This document shows positions 36,175-45,893 of a stretch of 64,000 bases of DNA, one piece after another. The translations under genes and the position numbers were made by a program. Below the pieces are notes generated by a model. The model was not told the DNA's origin. It saw only the letters and a program-made list of their open reading frames with translations, and searched no databases. The first letter of the stretch is position 1, and each line of letters starts with the position of its first letter. The DNA is from Geminicoccaceae bacterium. GTDB taxonomy: Bacteria > Pseudomonadota > Alphaproteobacteria > Geminicoccales > Geminicoccaceae. The stretch lies in NCBI GenBank assembly GCA_028285265.1, contig JANQPX010000057.1:53339-117338 (forward strand), in the 5' to 3' direction.

Positions 36175-38529
36175 CTACACCGGCCCATCGGCATCGTTGA
36201 GCGCTTGCCAGATGCGCTCTGAGGTCGCCGGCATGTCGACTGGGCGCGCCCCTGCTGAGGTGAGGGCGTCGCTGATGGCGTTCATGATGGCCGGCAAGGC
36301 GCCAGTCACACCTGCTTCGCCACAGCCCTTGGCACCCAGCGGATTGCTGGTCGCCGGCACTGGATGAAAGCCGACATCTATCGTTGGCACGTCGTTAGCT
36401 CTGGGCATGGCATAGTCCATGAAGGAGCCAGTCAGCAACTGACCGTTGTCGTCATAGACGGTCTGCTCCAGCATGGCCTGACCAATGCCTTGAACCACAC
36501 CGCCATGCACTTGGCCCTCGACGAGCATGGGATTGACCAGCGTGCCGAAGTCATCAAGCGCAGCATAGCGGTCGAGCGTAACCATGCCAGTTTCAGGATC
36601 AATCTCGACCTCGGCGATGTGACAGCCATTGGGAAATGCGGAGGGCGGCGCTTCAGCCACGAGTGCAACATCGAGACCACTCTCAAGGCCATCAGGTCGC
36701 GTGTCGGGGTCAGTTGACACGTCAGCTAGATCGAGAAGTGAGATCTCACGATCTGTCCCTTTGATGCGAAAGACGCCTTGGCCAGACGGCGAGATTGCGA
36801 AGACGAGGTCGTCAACTGCGGCTTCAAATCGATGCGCTGCTAAGGCTCGTCCCTGTTCGACGACATGGGCCGAGGCTTCAACAAATGCCTTGCCGCTGGC
36901 CATAATCGACCGTGATCCCCCCGTTCCCCCACCTGCAAGGAGTTGGTCGCTGTCCCCTTGCACAAGGTCAATCAGCTCGAAGGGAATACCGAGCTGTTGA
37001 GCGACAACCTGAGCGAAAGCTGTGGCATGTCCCTGGCCGTAATCAAGCGTTCCCGTAGTCAGGGTAACCCGTCCGTTGTCCTCAAATCGAATACCGCCCA
37101 TTTCATCGCGGGGTGGGGCCGTAACTTCGAGATAGCAGGCAAGGCCTCGTCCACGAATTCGACCGCGACCTTCACTCTCCCGACGCCTTGCTTCGAAGCC
37201 GCGCCAATCAGCTAGATCAAGACCTTTGTCCAAGACGGCTTCAAAATCGCCACTATCATAGTCCAAGCCAGATAGTGCCCGATAGGGCATGGCATCCTTT
37301 GGGATCAGGTTGCGCCTCCGAAGATCCGCAGGATCACGACCAGTCTCGCGAGCAGCCTGATCGATGAGACGCTCCATCACATAGTTGGCTTCCGGTCGAC
37401 CTGCGCCGCGATAGGGACCAATGACAACGCTGTTGGTGAAGACACATTCTGTCTGGATTGCCAAAGCGCCGGTCCGATACAAGCTCGGCAGGTTCTTCAG
37501 CATGTTGGCCGATGGCATCGCTGGACCGAAGGCTGTGAGATAAGCACCCATGTCGGCGATATGGCGAACGCGTACCGCAAGAAATTGCCCGGCAGCGTCC
37601 AGGGCGAGCTCGCCTTCCATCACTGTTGCCCGTCCTTGATGGTCGGACATGAACGCTTCGCTCCGCATATCCCGCCATTTGATCGGCCGACTGATGGCTT
37701 TGGCGGCGTGCAGCATCGGTACGTATTCAGGATAAGGTGCTGCTTTCATGCCGAAAGAGCCGCCGACATCATCGGTTAGGACGTGAACCTGAGCAGCTTC
37801 GACGTTGAGGAGGCCCGCCAGCCCCTGGCGAAGCCCAAAGGCACCCTGACACCCTGTGTGCAGGATGTATCGATCCGTATCGGGGTCATAGGTCGCGAGG
37901 GCCGCTCGAGTTTCCAGAGAGGCGACGACAACACGGTTATTCTCCAGTCGGACGCGACTGATATGTACTGCCTTGTCAAAGGCTGCGGCTACAGCTTGAG
38001 CATCGCCCGCGCGCCAATCGAGGCAACGATTGGCGTGGCCGGGATGAACCTCGGGCGCGTCCTCTGCTAAGGCGGCTTCGATATCAGCAACGACCGGAAG
38101 GCGGGTGACGTCAAGAACGATACGCTCCAGCGCATCTTTCGCGGCCGCTTCACTCTCGGCGACCACCATTGCTAGAATCTCGCCGATATGCCTGATGCGA
38201 TCGTTGGCGAAGAGCGGTCTTGGCGGCGCGAAGAGTGGTGTACCATCAGCACTTTTTAGCGGAAGCATATTTTGAAATGTACCATAGCCGGCACCTTCGA
38301 GATCATCCGCCGTGACTACGGCCAACACGCCAGCACCAGCTTTCGCCTCAGACACATCCAAACGTGAGACCAGGCCATGTGCGACGGGGGAGCGCAGAAA
38401 CACGGCATAGGCCTGGTTCGGCAGATCGATGTCATCGGTGTAACGGCCCCGCCCCGTGACGAGACGCGGGTCTTCCTTTCGCGAAACAGGTTGACCTATT
38501 CCAAACTTTTCATGCGATAGCCCTGACAT
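36175..38529 (-). CDS. Xanthine dehydrogenase family, molybdopterin-binding large subunit
   Basis: A 784-residue catalytic subunit of the molybdenum hydroxylase family (CO dehydrogenase/aldehyde oxidase CoxL-like). GIGQPVSRKEDPRLVTGRG opens the protein, GGSFGMKAAPYPEY marks the Mo domain, and GCGEAGVTG holds the catalytic Glu. The active-site loop reads GPYRGAGRPEA rather than the VAYRCSFR of true CO dehydrogenase, so it belongs to form II and probably oxidises an aldehyde or heterocycle. The FAD (CoxM) and iron-sulfur (CoxS) subunits are missing on both sides, which is unusual. Confidence 0.9.
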   Translation of the reverse strand: MSGLSHEKFGIGQPVSRKEDPRLVTGRGRYTDDIDLPNQAYAVFLRSPVAHGLVSRLDVSEAKAGAGVLAVVTADDLEGAGYGTFQNMLPLKSADGTPLFAPPRPLFANDRIRHIGEILAMVVAESEAAAKDALERIVLDVTRLPVVADIEAALAEDAPEVHPGHANRCLDWRAGDAQAVAAAFDKAVHISRVRLENNRVVVASLETRAALATYDPDTDRYILHTGCQGAFGLRQGLAGLLNVEAAQVHVLTDDVGGSFGMKAAPYPEYVPMLHAAKAISRPIKWRDMRSEAFMSDHQGRATVMEGELALDAAGQFLAVRVRHIADMGAYLTAFGPAMPSANMLKNLPSLYRTGALAIQTECVFTNSVVIGPYRGAGRPEANYVMERLIDQAARETGRDPADLRRRNLIPKDAMPYRALSGLDYDSGDFEAVLDKGLDLADWRGFEARRRESEGRGRIRGRGLACYLEVTAPPRDEMGGIRFEDNGRVTLTTGTLDYGQGHATAFAQVVAQQLGIPFELIDLVQGDSDQLLAGGGTGGSRSIMASGKAFVEASAHVVEQGRALAAHRFEAAVDDLVFAISPSGQGVFRIKGTDREISLLDLADVSTDPDTRPDGLESGLDVALVAEAPPSAFPNGCHIAEVEIDPETGMVTLDRYAALDDFGTLVNPMLVEGQVHGGVVQGIGQAMLEQTVYDDNGQLLTGSFMDYAMPRANDVPTIDVGFHPVPATSNPLGAKGCGEAGVTGALPAIMNAISDALTSAGARPVDMPATSERIWQALNDADGPV

Positions 38530-38619
38530 GGACCGCCCTCCGCCAATGTCCGATGGGTCTCCTCACGTCGCTGCGCGCTCCGGCAGCCGCTGAAGCGTCT
38601 CGTGTTGATCGGGATGACG

Positions 38620-39384
38620 TCAGGATTCTCGGAATGACCTGACCCGCGCATTTAACTCTGCCGTTAGCATGCGAAAGTCATTGCCCAGCGTTACGAAGTC
38701 GAAGCCAATGTTGGCCATAGCCCGCGCATAATCGGGCATCATGCAGTGCATGCCGACCTTCTTGCCGGCGGCCTTAGCAGCATCGCGGATACGCTCGATC
38801 GCGGCCATCATGTTGTCGCTCGTCGGATCGAGCTGGACGCCGTAACCAAGGGACTGACCGAGGTCTGCCGGACCGATGTAAAGCCCTGAGAGACCGGGAG
38901 TTTCGGCGATTGCATCAACATTCTCGTACGCTTCCACCGTCTCAATCATCGCTAGCGTGATCACATGGTCATTGGCACGCGTTATATAGTCTGGACCAAA
39001 GATGCTCATGGCTCGGGTCGGCCCGACGCTCCGGTAGCCTTTCGGTGCGTAGTGGCATGCGCCGACAAAAGCGCTCGCGTCTTCCGGATTGTTAATCATC
39101 GGACAGAGAATGCCCCAGGCACCAGCATCCAAGCATTTCATAATGATGCCGGGTTCATTCCAGGGTGGCCGGGCGATCACCGTGACGTCACCACCTGCCG
39201 CCTTTATCGCCTGCATCATGGTAATCGCGGTCTGATAGTCGATGAGCCCATGCTGCAGGTCGACGACAATCGAGTCGTAATCCTGTCCAGCTACCAGTTC
39301 TGCTGTGATGCTGCTCGGTATCGACAGCCATCCATTGACGACCGTACCACCTTCGTTCCAGATCTTCTCGATCCTCGTTACCAT
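38620..39384 (-). CDS. HpcH/HpaI aldolase (2-keto-3-deoxy acid type)
   Basis: A 254-residue class II aldolase that splits a 2-keto-3-deoxy or 4-hydroxy-2-oxo acid to pyruvate and an aldehyde. VVDLQHGLIDYQTAI, ALAMIETVEAYENVDAIA and GLYIGPADLGQSLG hold the metal- and substrate-binding residues. It is a second, clearly distinct copy of the family in the window (the other begins at 18517). An SMP-30 lactonase gene lies just upstream on the same strand, consistent with lactone opening followed by cleavage of a deoxy-keto acid. Confidence 0.9.
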   Translation of the reverse strand: MVTRIEKIWNEGGTVVNGWLSIPSSITAELVAGQDYDSIVVDLQHGLIDYQTAITMMQAIKAAGGDVTVIARPPWNEPGIIMKCLDAGAWGILCPMINNPEDASAFVGACHYAPKGYRSVGPTRAMSIFGPDYITRANDHVITLAMIETVEAYENVDAIAETPGLSGLYIGPADLGQSLGYGVQLDPTSDNMMAAIERIRDAAKAAGKKVGMHCMMPDYARAMANIGFDFVTLGNDFRMLTAELNARVRSFRES

Positions 39385-39482
39385 GCTTACCGCCCCCCTC
39401 TCACCGCTCGTTTTGTGCTAACACCTAAGGCGACAACGAACGACGAAGCCGCCCTATCTGCTTGTTCCGATCTCGTTTCAGC

Positions 39483-40379
39483 TTAACCAGCAAAGGGCAT
39501 TTGCGGAACGCCCGTGACACCAAGACCGGTCACAGCGAGGAGACCGCCCGCGTGGGGCTGTCGGGCCTCGGTACCTGCGGTAAGACCGGTGCCGATGGAC
39601 GTCACGAACAATACGTCGAGATCCTTGCCGCCAAACATAGGCTTCGAGGGGCGTTCTACCGGCAATTCGATAATCCGATCGATATCACCTCGGGGTGTCA
39701 CGCGCACAAGCTGCCAGCCGCTGACGCCTGCCATCCAGTAGCATCCATCCGCGTCGACCGTACCGCCATCTGGACGGCCATCGACGCCCCGCGCATCGAA
39801 AAAGACGCGGCGATCGCCGGGCTGGCCACTATCGCAGTCATAATCTGCGGCCCAGACCGTCTGTACCGACGGGTTCGAATCGGAACAATAGAGCGTTTTG
39901 CCGTCAGGGCTGAAGGCAAGGCCATTCGTGGTGAAGATACCCCCAACCCACTTGGTCGATGTGAGATCGGTGTCGAGGCGATAAAAGGCTCCAACAGCGG
40001 TGGGCGGCGTGCCGTCATCCTTCATTGTCCCGGCCCAAAATCTGCCTTTCGGATCTGTGGCGCCATCGTTGAATCGATTGCTGGGCTGATCGGCTTCGGG
40101 ATCATGGATAGCGATCTTTTGGCCAGTCTCGGGATCGAAACGCCAAAAGCCGGACTTTGTTGCCAGCAGCAGATCACCCTTGATGGTTGGCGCCAGGCAA
40201 CCAACGGGCTCGTCGAGCCTATAGCATGTGTTTGAGCCATCTGACGGATCGAAGGCATAGATCATTCCTGCTGGAATATCGACCCACCAAAGGCATTGTC
40301 GCTCTTGGTCCCAAAAGGCTCCTTCGCCGGTCCTCGCTTTGATGTCGACGACACAATCGATCTGGGGTGATCTGCTCAA
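39483..40379 (-). CDS. SMP-30/gluconolactonase family protein
   Basis: A 298-residue six-bladed beta-propeller lactonase. GEGAFWDQERQCLWWVDIP supplies the first metal Glu, RFNDGATDPKGRFWAGTM and FTTNGLAFSPDGKTLYCSDS hold further Asn and Asp ligands. It hydrolyses sugar lactones to sugar acids. It is about 100 bases upstream of the aldolase gene and may be cotranscribed with it, which supports a sugar-oxidation route. Confidence 0.92.
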   Translation of the reverse strand: MSRSPQIDCVVDIKARTGEGAFWDQERQCLWWVDIPAGMIYAFDPSDGSNTCYRLDEPVGCLAPTIKGDLLLATKSGFWRFDPETGQKIAIHDPEADQPSNRFNDGATDPKGRFWAGTMKDDGTPPTAVGAFYRLDTDLTSTKWVGGIFTTNGLAFSPDGKTLYCSDSNPSVQTVWAADYDCDSGQPGDRRVFFDARGVDGRPDGGTVDADGCYWMAGVSGWQLVRVTPRGDIDRIIELPVERPSKPMFGGKDLDVLFVTSIGTGLTAGTEARQPHAGGLLAVTGLGVTGVPQMPFAG

Positions 40380-40699
40380 ATCCGATCTCCTTGCGTTAGG
40401 CAGGTGCTACCTGACCTGAATGTTTGAGAGCCTTCGCAACCGTTCGCAGTAAGTCTCACCATCTCGCCGAAAATTTGAAGGGTGCCTGTGCGCTTGCATC
40501 TGTTTCGACGCCAATGTCGACCGCTGCTTGATTAGTCGACGCCTGACGGCCGTCCTTGCGGTTGCTGGTGCAGGCTCCAGCGGCAACCCGGCGCCATGGG
40601 CAAGAGACTCGCCTTTTCTTGTTGGGTCAACACTTTCCCACCAACAAGCGACGGCTAGCGCTGGTAGCTTAGCATGATGTTGACGGATCGTTGCGCGTT
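40380..40699. other. Noncoding gap with hairpins
   Basis: CTTGTTGG (40618-40625) and CCAACAAG (40641-40648) form an 8-bp stem downstream of the flippase gene, with no proper T-run on the transcribed strand. CAGGT-GCT-ACCTG (40401-40413) is a short palindrome just upstream of the lactonase gene start and could be an operator. Nothing coding is supported. Confidence 0.4.
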
Positions 40700-42154
40700 C
40701 TAAGGGTCGTCGGGTTGGCTGCCAAAGACGATGTCTGTCAATTCGTCGACATAGTCGCGACGTAAAAGCCAAAGGACGCTCGTGAAGGCGACGATGCCGA
40801 CCAAGACTGAAACGCCCAACGAAAGAAGAGGGGTGAGCGCGGGAAAAAGGTAGGCCCTGGTGGTCACGACTGCGATCACCATGATCAAGGCGGCGATCCA
40901 AATGGGTAGAAGATCGAGAGCGAGACGGGCCAGAGGAATCCCGAGCTTTCGGCGAAGCATAAAGAAGTAAACGGGAAGGCAAGCGGTGTTCGCGATCCCG
41001 CCGGCAATCGCAGTTGCGGCAATCCCATGGGGCGCGGCAAACGCGACGGCGACGGCAAACAGTAGGGCGTTCAATGCAGAGAGCCGAAAGACGATTGACG
41101 CATAGCCCGCGGATAACAAGATCTGATTGGCGACCAGCGACAAAGCGTAGAAGATGCAGAACGCGGACTGGATGCGAAAGGGGGTTATCGTCCCAGTCCA
41201 TTCGACACCGAATGCGAGCGGAATAACCAAATCGGCGATGGTCGCCATGCCAAAGAATATGGGCAGACAGACGAGACAGGTAAGCTTGAGTGTTGAGATA
41301 ATCGCGTCCCGCTGACGCTCACTGTCGTGCTGCAGTCTTGCAAGCACGGGAAGCCCCAGCCGCTGGATTGAGTAATAGGTTAATTGCCCAACAGTGTTTA
41401 GGGTCCGCGTTGCCAGGAAGTAGAGTCCCACTTGCTTTGATGGCAAGTAGATGCCGATAAAGACCAAGTCGAGCTGCCGAAGGGCAAAGCGAAGCAAAGC
41501 TGCGCCAACAGTGTTAAAGCTGAAGCTGGCGAGTTTCTTGAAATGATCTTTAACGACAGACGGCTGTGGCAGCCAACCAGCGTGTAGGAGAAACATTGTC
41601 GTGCTGGTGAGGGCATAAACCCATTGTTGGCAAACCAGACTCCAGACTTCAAAGCCCATCAATGCCATGACCGCGGCCACGATGGCGCCTAGAATCGTCG
41701 CGAAGATCGAAGCGTAGGCAAATCCTTTGAGCTTAAGATCGCGTCGGAGCTTTGCCTGAAGAATGCCGCTGAGCGAGTAGATGACAAGCAAAGGGGCGAT
41801 GGCGCGTAGTACCGGTGCAAAACGTGGCTCGGCAAAGGCGTGCGCGATATAGGGGGCGGCGACAATCAGAATGAACGCGACGAGGCCTGCGAGGCCAACA
41901 TTCAGCCAAAACCCACTTGAGAACCAGCTTTCGTCGATATCCTCGATTTGAACAAGCGCCTCTCCGACGCCTTGAAACAAGACAAGTTGTGAGAGCAGGA
42001 TCAGAATCGTCGCCAAGGCCACCACACCAAAGTGCTCGGGTGCCAGCAACCGGGTTAGCAGCAGAAAGGAGCAGAACGAGAAAAACTCAGCACCGATCAC
42101 TTCGATCAGCCGCCAGGCAACGCCGATCTTGATGTCACTAGCTTTGAATGCCAC
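40700..42154 (-). CDS. Oligosaccharide flippase family protein (Wzx/MATE-like)
   Basis: A 484-residue polytopic membrane protein with about 12-14 helices, matching the polysaccharide biosynthesis (Wzx/RfbX) superfamily. The N-terminus GVAWRLIEVIGAEFFSF and the LLTRLLAPEHFGVVALATI segment are family-typical. It should move undecaprenyl-linked glycans across the inner membrane. No other polysaccharide genes surround it, so its glycan is unknown. Confidence 0.88.
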   Translation of the reverse strand: MAFKASDIKIGVAWRLIEVIGAEFFSFCSFLLLTRLLAPEHFGVVALATILILLSQLVLFQGVGEALVQIEDIDESWFSSGFWLNVGLAGLVAFILIVAAPYIAHAFAEPRFAPVLRAIAPLLVIYSLSGILQAKLRRDLKLKGFAYASIFATILGAIVAAVMALMGFEVWSLVCQQWVYALTSTTMFLLHAGWLPQPSVVKDHFKKLASFSFNTVGAALLRFALRQLDLVFIGIYLPSKQVGLYFLATRTLNTVGQLTYYSIQRLGLPVLARLQHDSERQRDAIISTLKLTCLVCLPIFFGMATIADLVIPLAFGVEWTGTITPFRIQSAFCIFYALSLVANQILLSAGYASIVFRLSALNALLFAVAVAFAAPHGIAATAIAGGIANTACLPVYFFMLRRKLGIPLARLALDLLPIWIAALIMVIAVVTTRAYLFPALTPLLSLGVSVLVGIVAFTSVLWLLRRDYVDELTDIVFGSQPDDP

Positions 42155-42279
42155 GCGTTTTACGTTTCCTCTACAAAGACTTATTGTCTTGAATTGACAT
42201 GCGGATAGAACCGCCTGTCAAGCCAGCGTTTTGGAAAACTTGCCGAAGGGCCGGCCGCCTTCAGCAATCCTATCGATCT

Positions 42280-45200
42280 TCAGATGGTCACTTCGGACAG
42301 CAAGGATGCATTGCCGCCAGCGGCCGTCGTATCGATACAAAGGTGGCGCTCAATCTGGCAATGCGTCGGAAGATCGGTGGTCATAATCAGCGGAACGATG
42401 GTGCCGGCACGCCTGGAGAGAGCTTCTCTCGCTAAGCGTGCTTGGTCCTCTGGGCCCCAATAGACGACAGCAGCGAGATTCGGGATCGTCTCGAGTAGGG
42501 CAAGATCGATGACGCCGTCAATGCCTTCCTCGACGCTTGCATCAATTCCTGGTGCAATTTTGAGGACTGGGCAGCCGAGTGCTTTGACCGCAGCTGCCTG
42601 GGCAGTCGCCGCGCTTTTGCCAGGGCCGAGACAGAGAATGGGGCCTCGCGGATGCAGGGTCAAACGGTTGCTTTCGCCCGTCGGTCCGGGAAGGTCGGAC
42701 GCCTCTGTTTCAACCATCGGCGTTGGCGGGAGGCCAGCGAGCGCCGCTGTGATCTGATCGATCGTAACGACAGGGCCCTGGCTCACGTCGCCGACACCGC
42801 GATCCTTTGCTTTGAAGCGTTCCACATAACGGGGGCCTCCCGCTTTGGGGCCAGTCCCTGACAAGCCCTCGCCACCGAAGGGCTGCGAGCCGACAATTGC
42901 GCCGATTTGATTACGATTGACGTAGATATTCCCGATTTTGAGGGCGTCCACGATTGTTTGAACCCGATCGTCGATGCGCGTGTGGAGGCCGAAGGTAAGG
43001 CCGTAGCCCGTGCGATTGATGTCCTGAACCACGGTTTCCAGCTCGTGGGACTCGAAAGTTGCGACGTGCAAAACCGGGCCGAAGATCTCTTGTCGGAGAT
43101 CCATAATCCCCTCGACCTGGATCACCGTGGGACCAACAAAGCAGCCCTCGGTAGGCGTTGCGAGCTGCTTCAAAATCCGTCCATCGCGTTTTGCCGTTGC
43201 AATAGGCTCTTCGATACGTAGCTTGGCTTGCCCGTCGATCAACGGCCCTACATCAATCGCGGGATCCCAAGGATCGCCAAGAGCAAGCTCATCCATGGCG
43301 CCGAACAGCATCGTTAGAATCTTCTCGGCAATCTCGCGTTGCAGATAGAGCATGCGAAGTGCGGAGCAGCGCTGGCCAGCGCTTTGAAAGGCCGATGTCA
43401 CGATGTCGCGAACTGCCTGCTCGGGAAGAGCCGTGCTGTCCACAATCATGGCATTCAACCCACCGGTCTCGGCGATCAAAGGCGCATCCGGTGTCAGATT
43501 CACGGCCATGGATTGATTGATGAGACGTGCGGTTTCGGTTGAGCCAGTAAAGCAGATACCGTCAATGGCCGACGCTTTTGAAAGAGCTGCTCCGACCGTT
43601 GGTCCCGAACCCGGTAAGAGCTGCAGGACTTCTCGCGGCACACCTGCTTGATGGAGCAGACCAACGGCCATTGACGCAATCAGCGGCGTGGCTTCCGCTG
43701 GCTTGGCAATCACGCCATTCCCTGCAGCGAGAGCAGCAGCGATCTGACCGGTAAAAATCGCAAGCGGAAAGTTCCAAGGTGAGATGCAAGCAAACACGCC
43801 ACGAGGGGGCAATCCCTGAAGTCGGATCGCCTCATTGGCGTAGTAACGAAGAAAGTCAACGGCTTCACGAAGCTCGCTGATCGCATCTGCCAGTGTCTTT
43901 CCGGCTTCCCGTGCCGCTAGTGCGAAAAAGGCGCCAGCATGCGCTTCATAGAGGTCGGCTGCACGCGTGAGGGTGTCGGCGATAGCGGTGGCTGAGCGCT
44001 CATGCCAGACCCTCGCTGATTTGAGGGCTGTATCGGCATCGGCCTCAGACGCTTCGATAACCTCGCCAACGAGGTCTTCAAGCCGTGCTGGGTTTCTTAT
44101 CTGCCGTCGTTGGCCGCCTTCAACCGGCCCAGCAATCATCGGCGCTGTCTGCCAGGTCTCTTTGGCAAACCGAGATCTAATCCTCTCGATATCCGCAAGA
44201 TGCAACGGATTATGAAGGTCCCAACCCTTCGCGTTCTTCCGACTCGCCCCATAGAGATTAGCTGGCAGTCTGATGCCGGGATGCTTAGCAGCGGGTAATG
44301 CCTCGAGTACTGCCTCGAACGGATCGGCAGCGACCTCTTCCGGCGGAACATCTTCATCCACGATCTGGTTGACAAAGGAACTGTTGGCACCGTTCTCGAG
44401 AAGTCTTCGCACGAGATAAGCCAAGAGATCGCGATGGGCTCCGACGGGGGCGTAGATCCGGCACTGTGTGCCTTCGTCTTTTAGGACTTGGTCATGTAGG
44501 GCTTCGCCCATGCCGTGGAGACGCTGGAATTCGAAGCTTTGTCGGTCCGAGGTCAGCTCCAGAATGGCGGCAACGGTGTGCGCATTGTGGGTCGCGAACT
44601 GTGGATAGATCCTGTCCGTCATCGCCAAAAGCTTCTTGGCACAAGCGATGTAAGCGACGTCGGTTGAGGCTTTGCGCGTGAAAACAGGGAAACCCTCGAG
44701 TCCTAGCACTTGGGCATTCTTGATCTCGGTATCCCAATAGGCACCCTTGACCAGGCGAACCATGATCCGTCGGTCTAGCGTTTCGGCAAGCGCATACAAC
44801 CAATCAATCACGTGCGGCGCGCGGTGGCCGTAGGCCTGTACCACGATCCCGAAGCCGTCCCAATCGCGCAGGGAAGGGTCACGCAGTAAGGCTTCGATGA
44901 CATCGAGCGACAAATCTAAGCGATCAGCCTCTTCCGCATCGATATTCAAGCCCATGCCCGCCGACTTAGCGAGAAGGGCGAGGGATTGTGCACGAGGCAT
45001 CAATTCGGTCATAACGCGCTGCCGCTTGAGGGCCTCATAACGTGGGTGCAGCGCGGAAAGCTTGATGGAAATGCCCGGGTTCCGACGGCTATCGGCGGAA
45101 CGACAGGCATTTGCCAGCATGGTAATAGCGTGGCCATAGGCGAGGTGATAGCGCTTAGCGTCAGCCTCGGTGCGTGCAGCTTCACCCAACATGTCGTAGG

Positions 45201-45795
45201 AGTGAGTAAATCCTTCTGATTCGTTCCTCGCGGCGCGTTCCATCGCTTCTTCAATGGTACGACCGAGGACGAATTGCTGGCCGAGTTCGCGCATTGCATG
45301 TTCGATGGCTGTGCGAATGACAGGTTCGCCGAGACGACGAATGGTGCCTCGAAGAATGCCGACCAGTCCTTCTTGGTCTTCATCATTCAAAACCTTGCCG
45401 GTGATCATGAGCGCCCAGGTTGACGCGTTGACCAACGACGAACTTGATTGGCCGAGATGCTTACCCCAAGCGGAAGGTGTAATTTTGTCCTCGATGAGTG
45501 CGTCGATCGTGTCGTCATCGGGGACACGCAGCAAGGCCTCAGCAAGGCACATCAGCGCGACGCCTTCATCCGTCGAGAGGCCGTATTCGGCTAGAAATAC
45601 CTCCATCAATCCTGGATCGGCACGCTGTCTGATCGAGCGTACCAAATCGATGGCTCTCGTGACGATCTTGGTTCTGACAGTCTGATCGAGCGCAGCGGCC
45701 TTGACGGCCGATGCCACAGAGTCCCCCTCTACCGGCAGGACATCGTTGCGCAGACGCGCTCGGATGCTTTCCAGGACAGCTGCATTGGTTGGCAT
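42280..45795 (-). CDS. putA: Bifunctional proline dehydrogenase / glutamate-semialdehyde dehydrogenase
   Basis: A 1171-residue PutA that oxidises proline to glutamate. The FAD-dependent PRODH barrel covers about residues 60-480 (NPGISIKLSALHPRYEALK, VRLVKGAYWDTEIK, YAPVGAHRDLLAYLVRRL). The aldehyde dehydrogenase domain covers about 540-1010, with catalytic Cys in SAGQRCSALRMLYL, Glu in ETGGLNAMIV and the NAD segment FTGSTETARL. About 130 residues of a C-terminal ALDH-like domain follow. There is no N-terminal ribbon-helix-helix domain, so this PutA cannot repress its own gene. It appears monocistronic. Confidence 0.97.
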   Translation of the reverse strand: MPTNAAVLESIRARLRNDVLPVEGDSVASAVKAAALDQTVRTKIVTRAIDLVRSIRQRADPGLMEVFLAEYGLSTDEGVALMCLAEALLRVPDDDTIDALIEDKITPSAWGKHLGQSSSSLVNASTWALMITGKVLNDEDQEGLVGILRGTIRRLGEPVIRTAIEHAMRELGQQFVLGRTIEEAMERAARNESEGFTHSYDMLGEAARTEADAKRYHLAYGHAITMLANACRSADSRRNPGISIKLSALHPRYEALKRQRVMTELMPRAQSLALLAKSAGMGLNIDAEEADRLDLSLDVIEALLRDPSLRDWDGFGIVVQAYGHRAPHVIDWLYALAETLDRRIMVRLVKGAYWDTEIKNAQVLGLEGFPVFTRKASTDVAYIACAKKLLAMTDRIYPQFATHNAHTVAAILELTSDRQSFEFQRLHGMGEALHDQVLKDEGTQCRIYAPVGAHRDLLAYLVRRLLENGANSSFVNQIVDEDVPPEEVAADPFEAVLEALPAAKHPGIRLPANLYGASRKNAKGWDLHNPLHLADIERIRSRFAKETWQTAPMIAGPVEGGQRRQIRNPARLEDLVGEVIEASEADADTALKSARVWHERSATAIADTLTRAADLYEAHAGAFFALAAREAGKTLADAISELREAVDFLRYYANEAIRLQGLPPRGVFACISPWNFPLAIFTGQIAAALAAGNGVIAKPAEATPLIASMAVGLLHQAGVPREVLQLLPGSGPTVGAALSKASAIDGICFTGSTETARLINQSMAVNLTPDAPLIAETGGLNAMIVDSTALPEQAVRDIVTSAFQSAGQRCSALRMLYLQREIAEKILTMLFGAMDELALGDPWDPAIDVGPLIDGQAKLRIEEPIATAKRDGRILKQLATPTEGCFVGPTVIQVEGIMDLRQEIFGPVLHVATFESHELETVVQDINRTGYGLTFGLHTRIDDRVQTIVDALKIGNIYVNRNQIGAIVGSQPFGGEGLSGTGPKAGGPRYVERFKAKDRGVGDVSQGPVVTIDQITAALAGLPPTPMVETEASDLPGPTGESNRLTLHPRGPILCLGPGKSAATAQAAAVKALGCPVLKIAPGIDASVEEGIDGVIDLALLETIPNLAAVVYWGPEDQARLAREALSRRAGTIVPLIMTTDLPTHCQIERHLCIDTTAAGGNASLLSEVTI

Positions 45796-45893
45796 CGGCG
45801 GTTTCTCCTGTGACCTGCCCAGCGATCTCAGTAGACTTGTTCAGCTCAAATGCAAAGGCTTGACGCTAACCTACGCCATCACCTGGGAAGCGC

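Noticed and set aside
40407..41201. 264-codon minus-strand frame
   Set aside because: It is an Arg/Ser-rich alternate frame largely inside the flippase gene.
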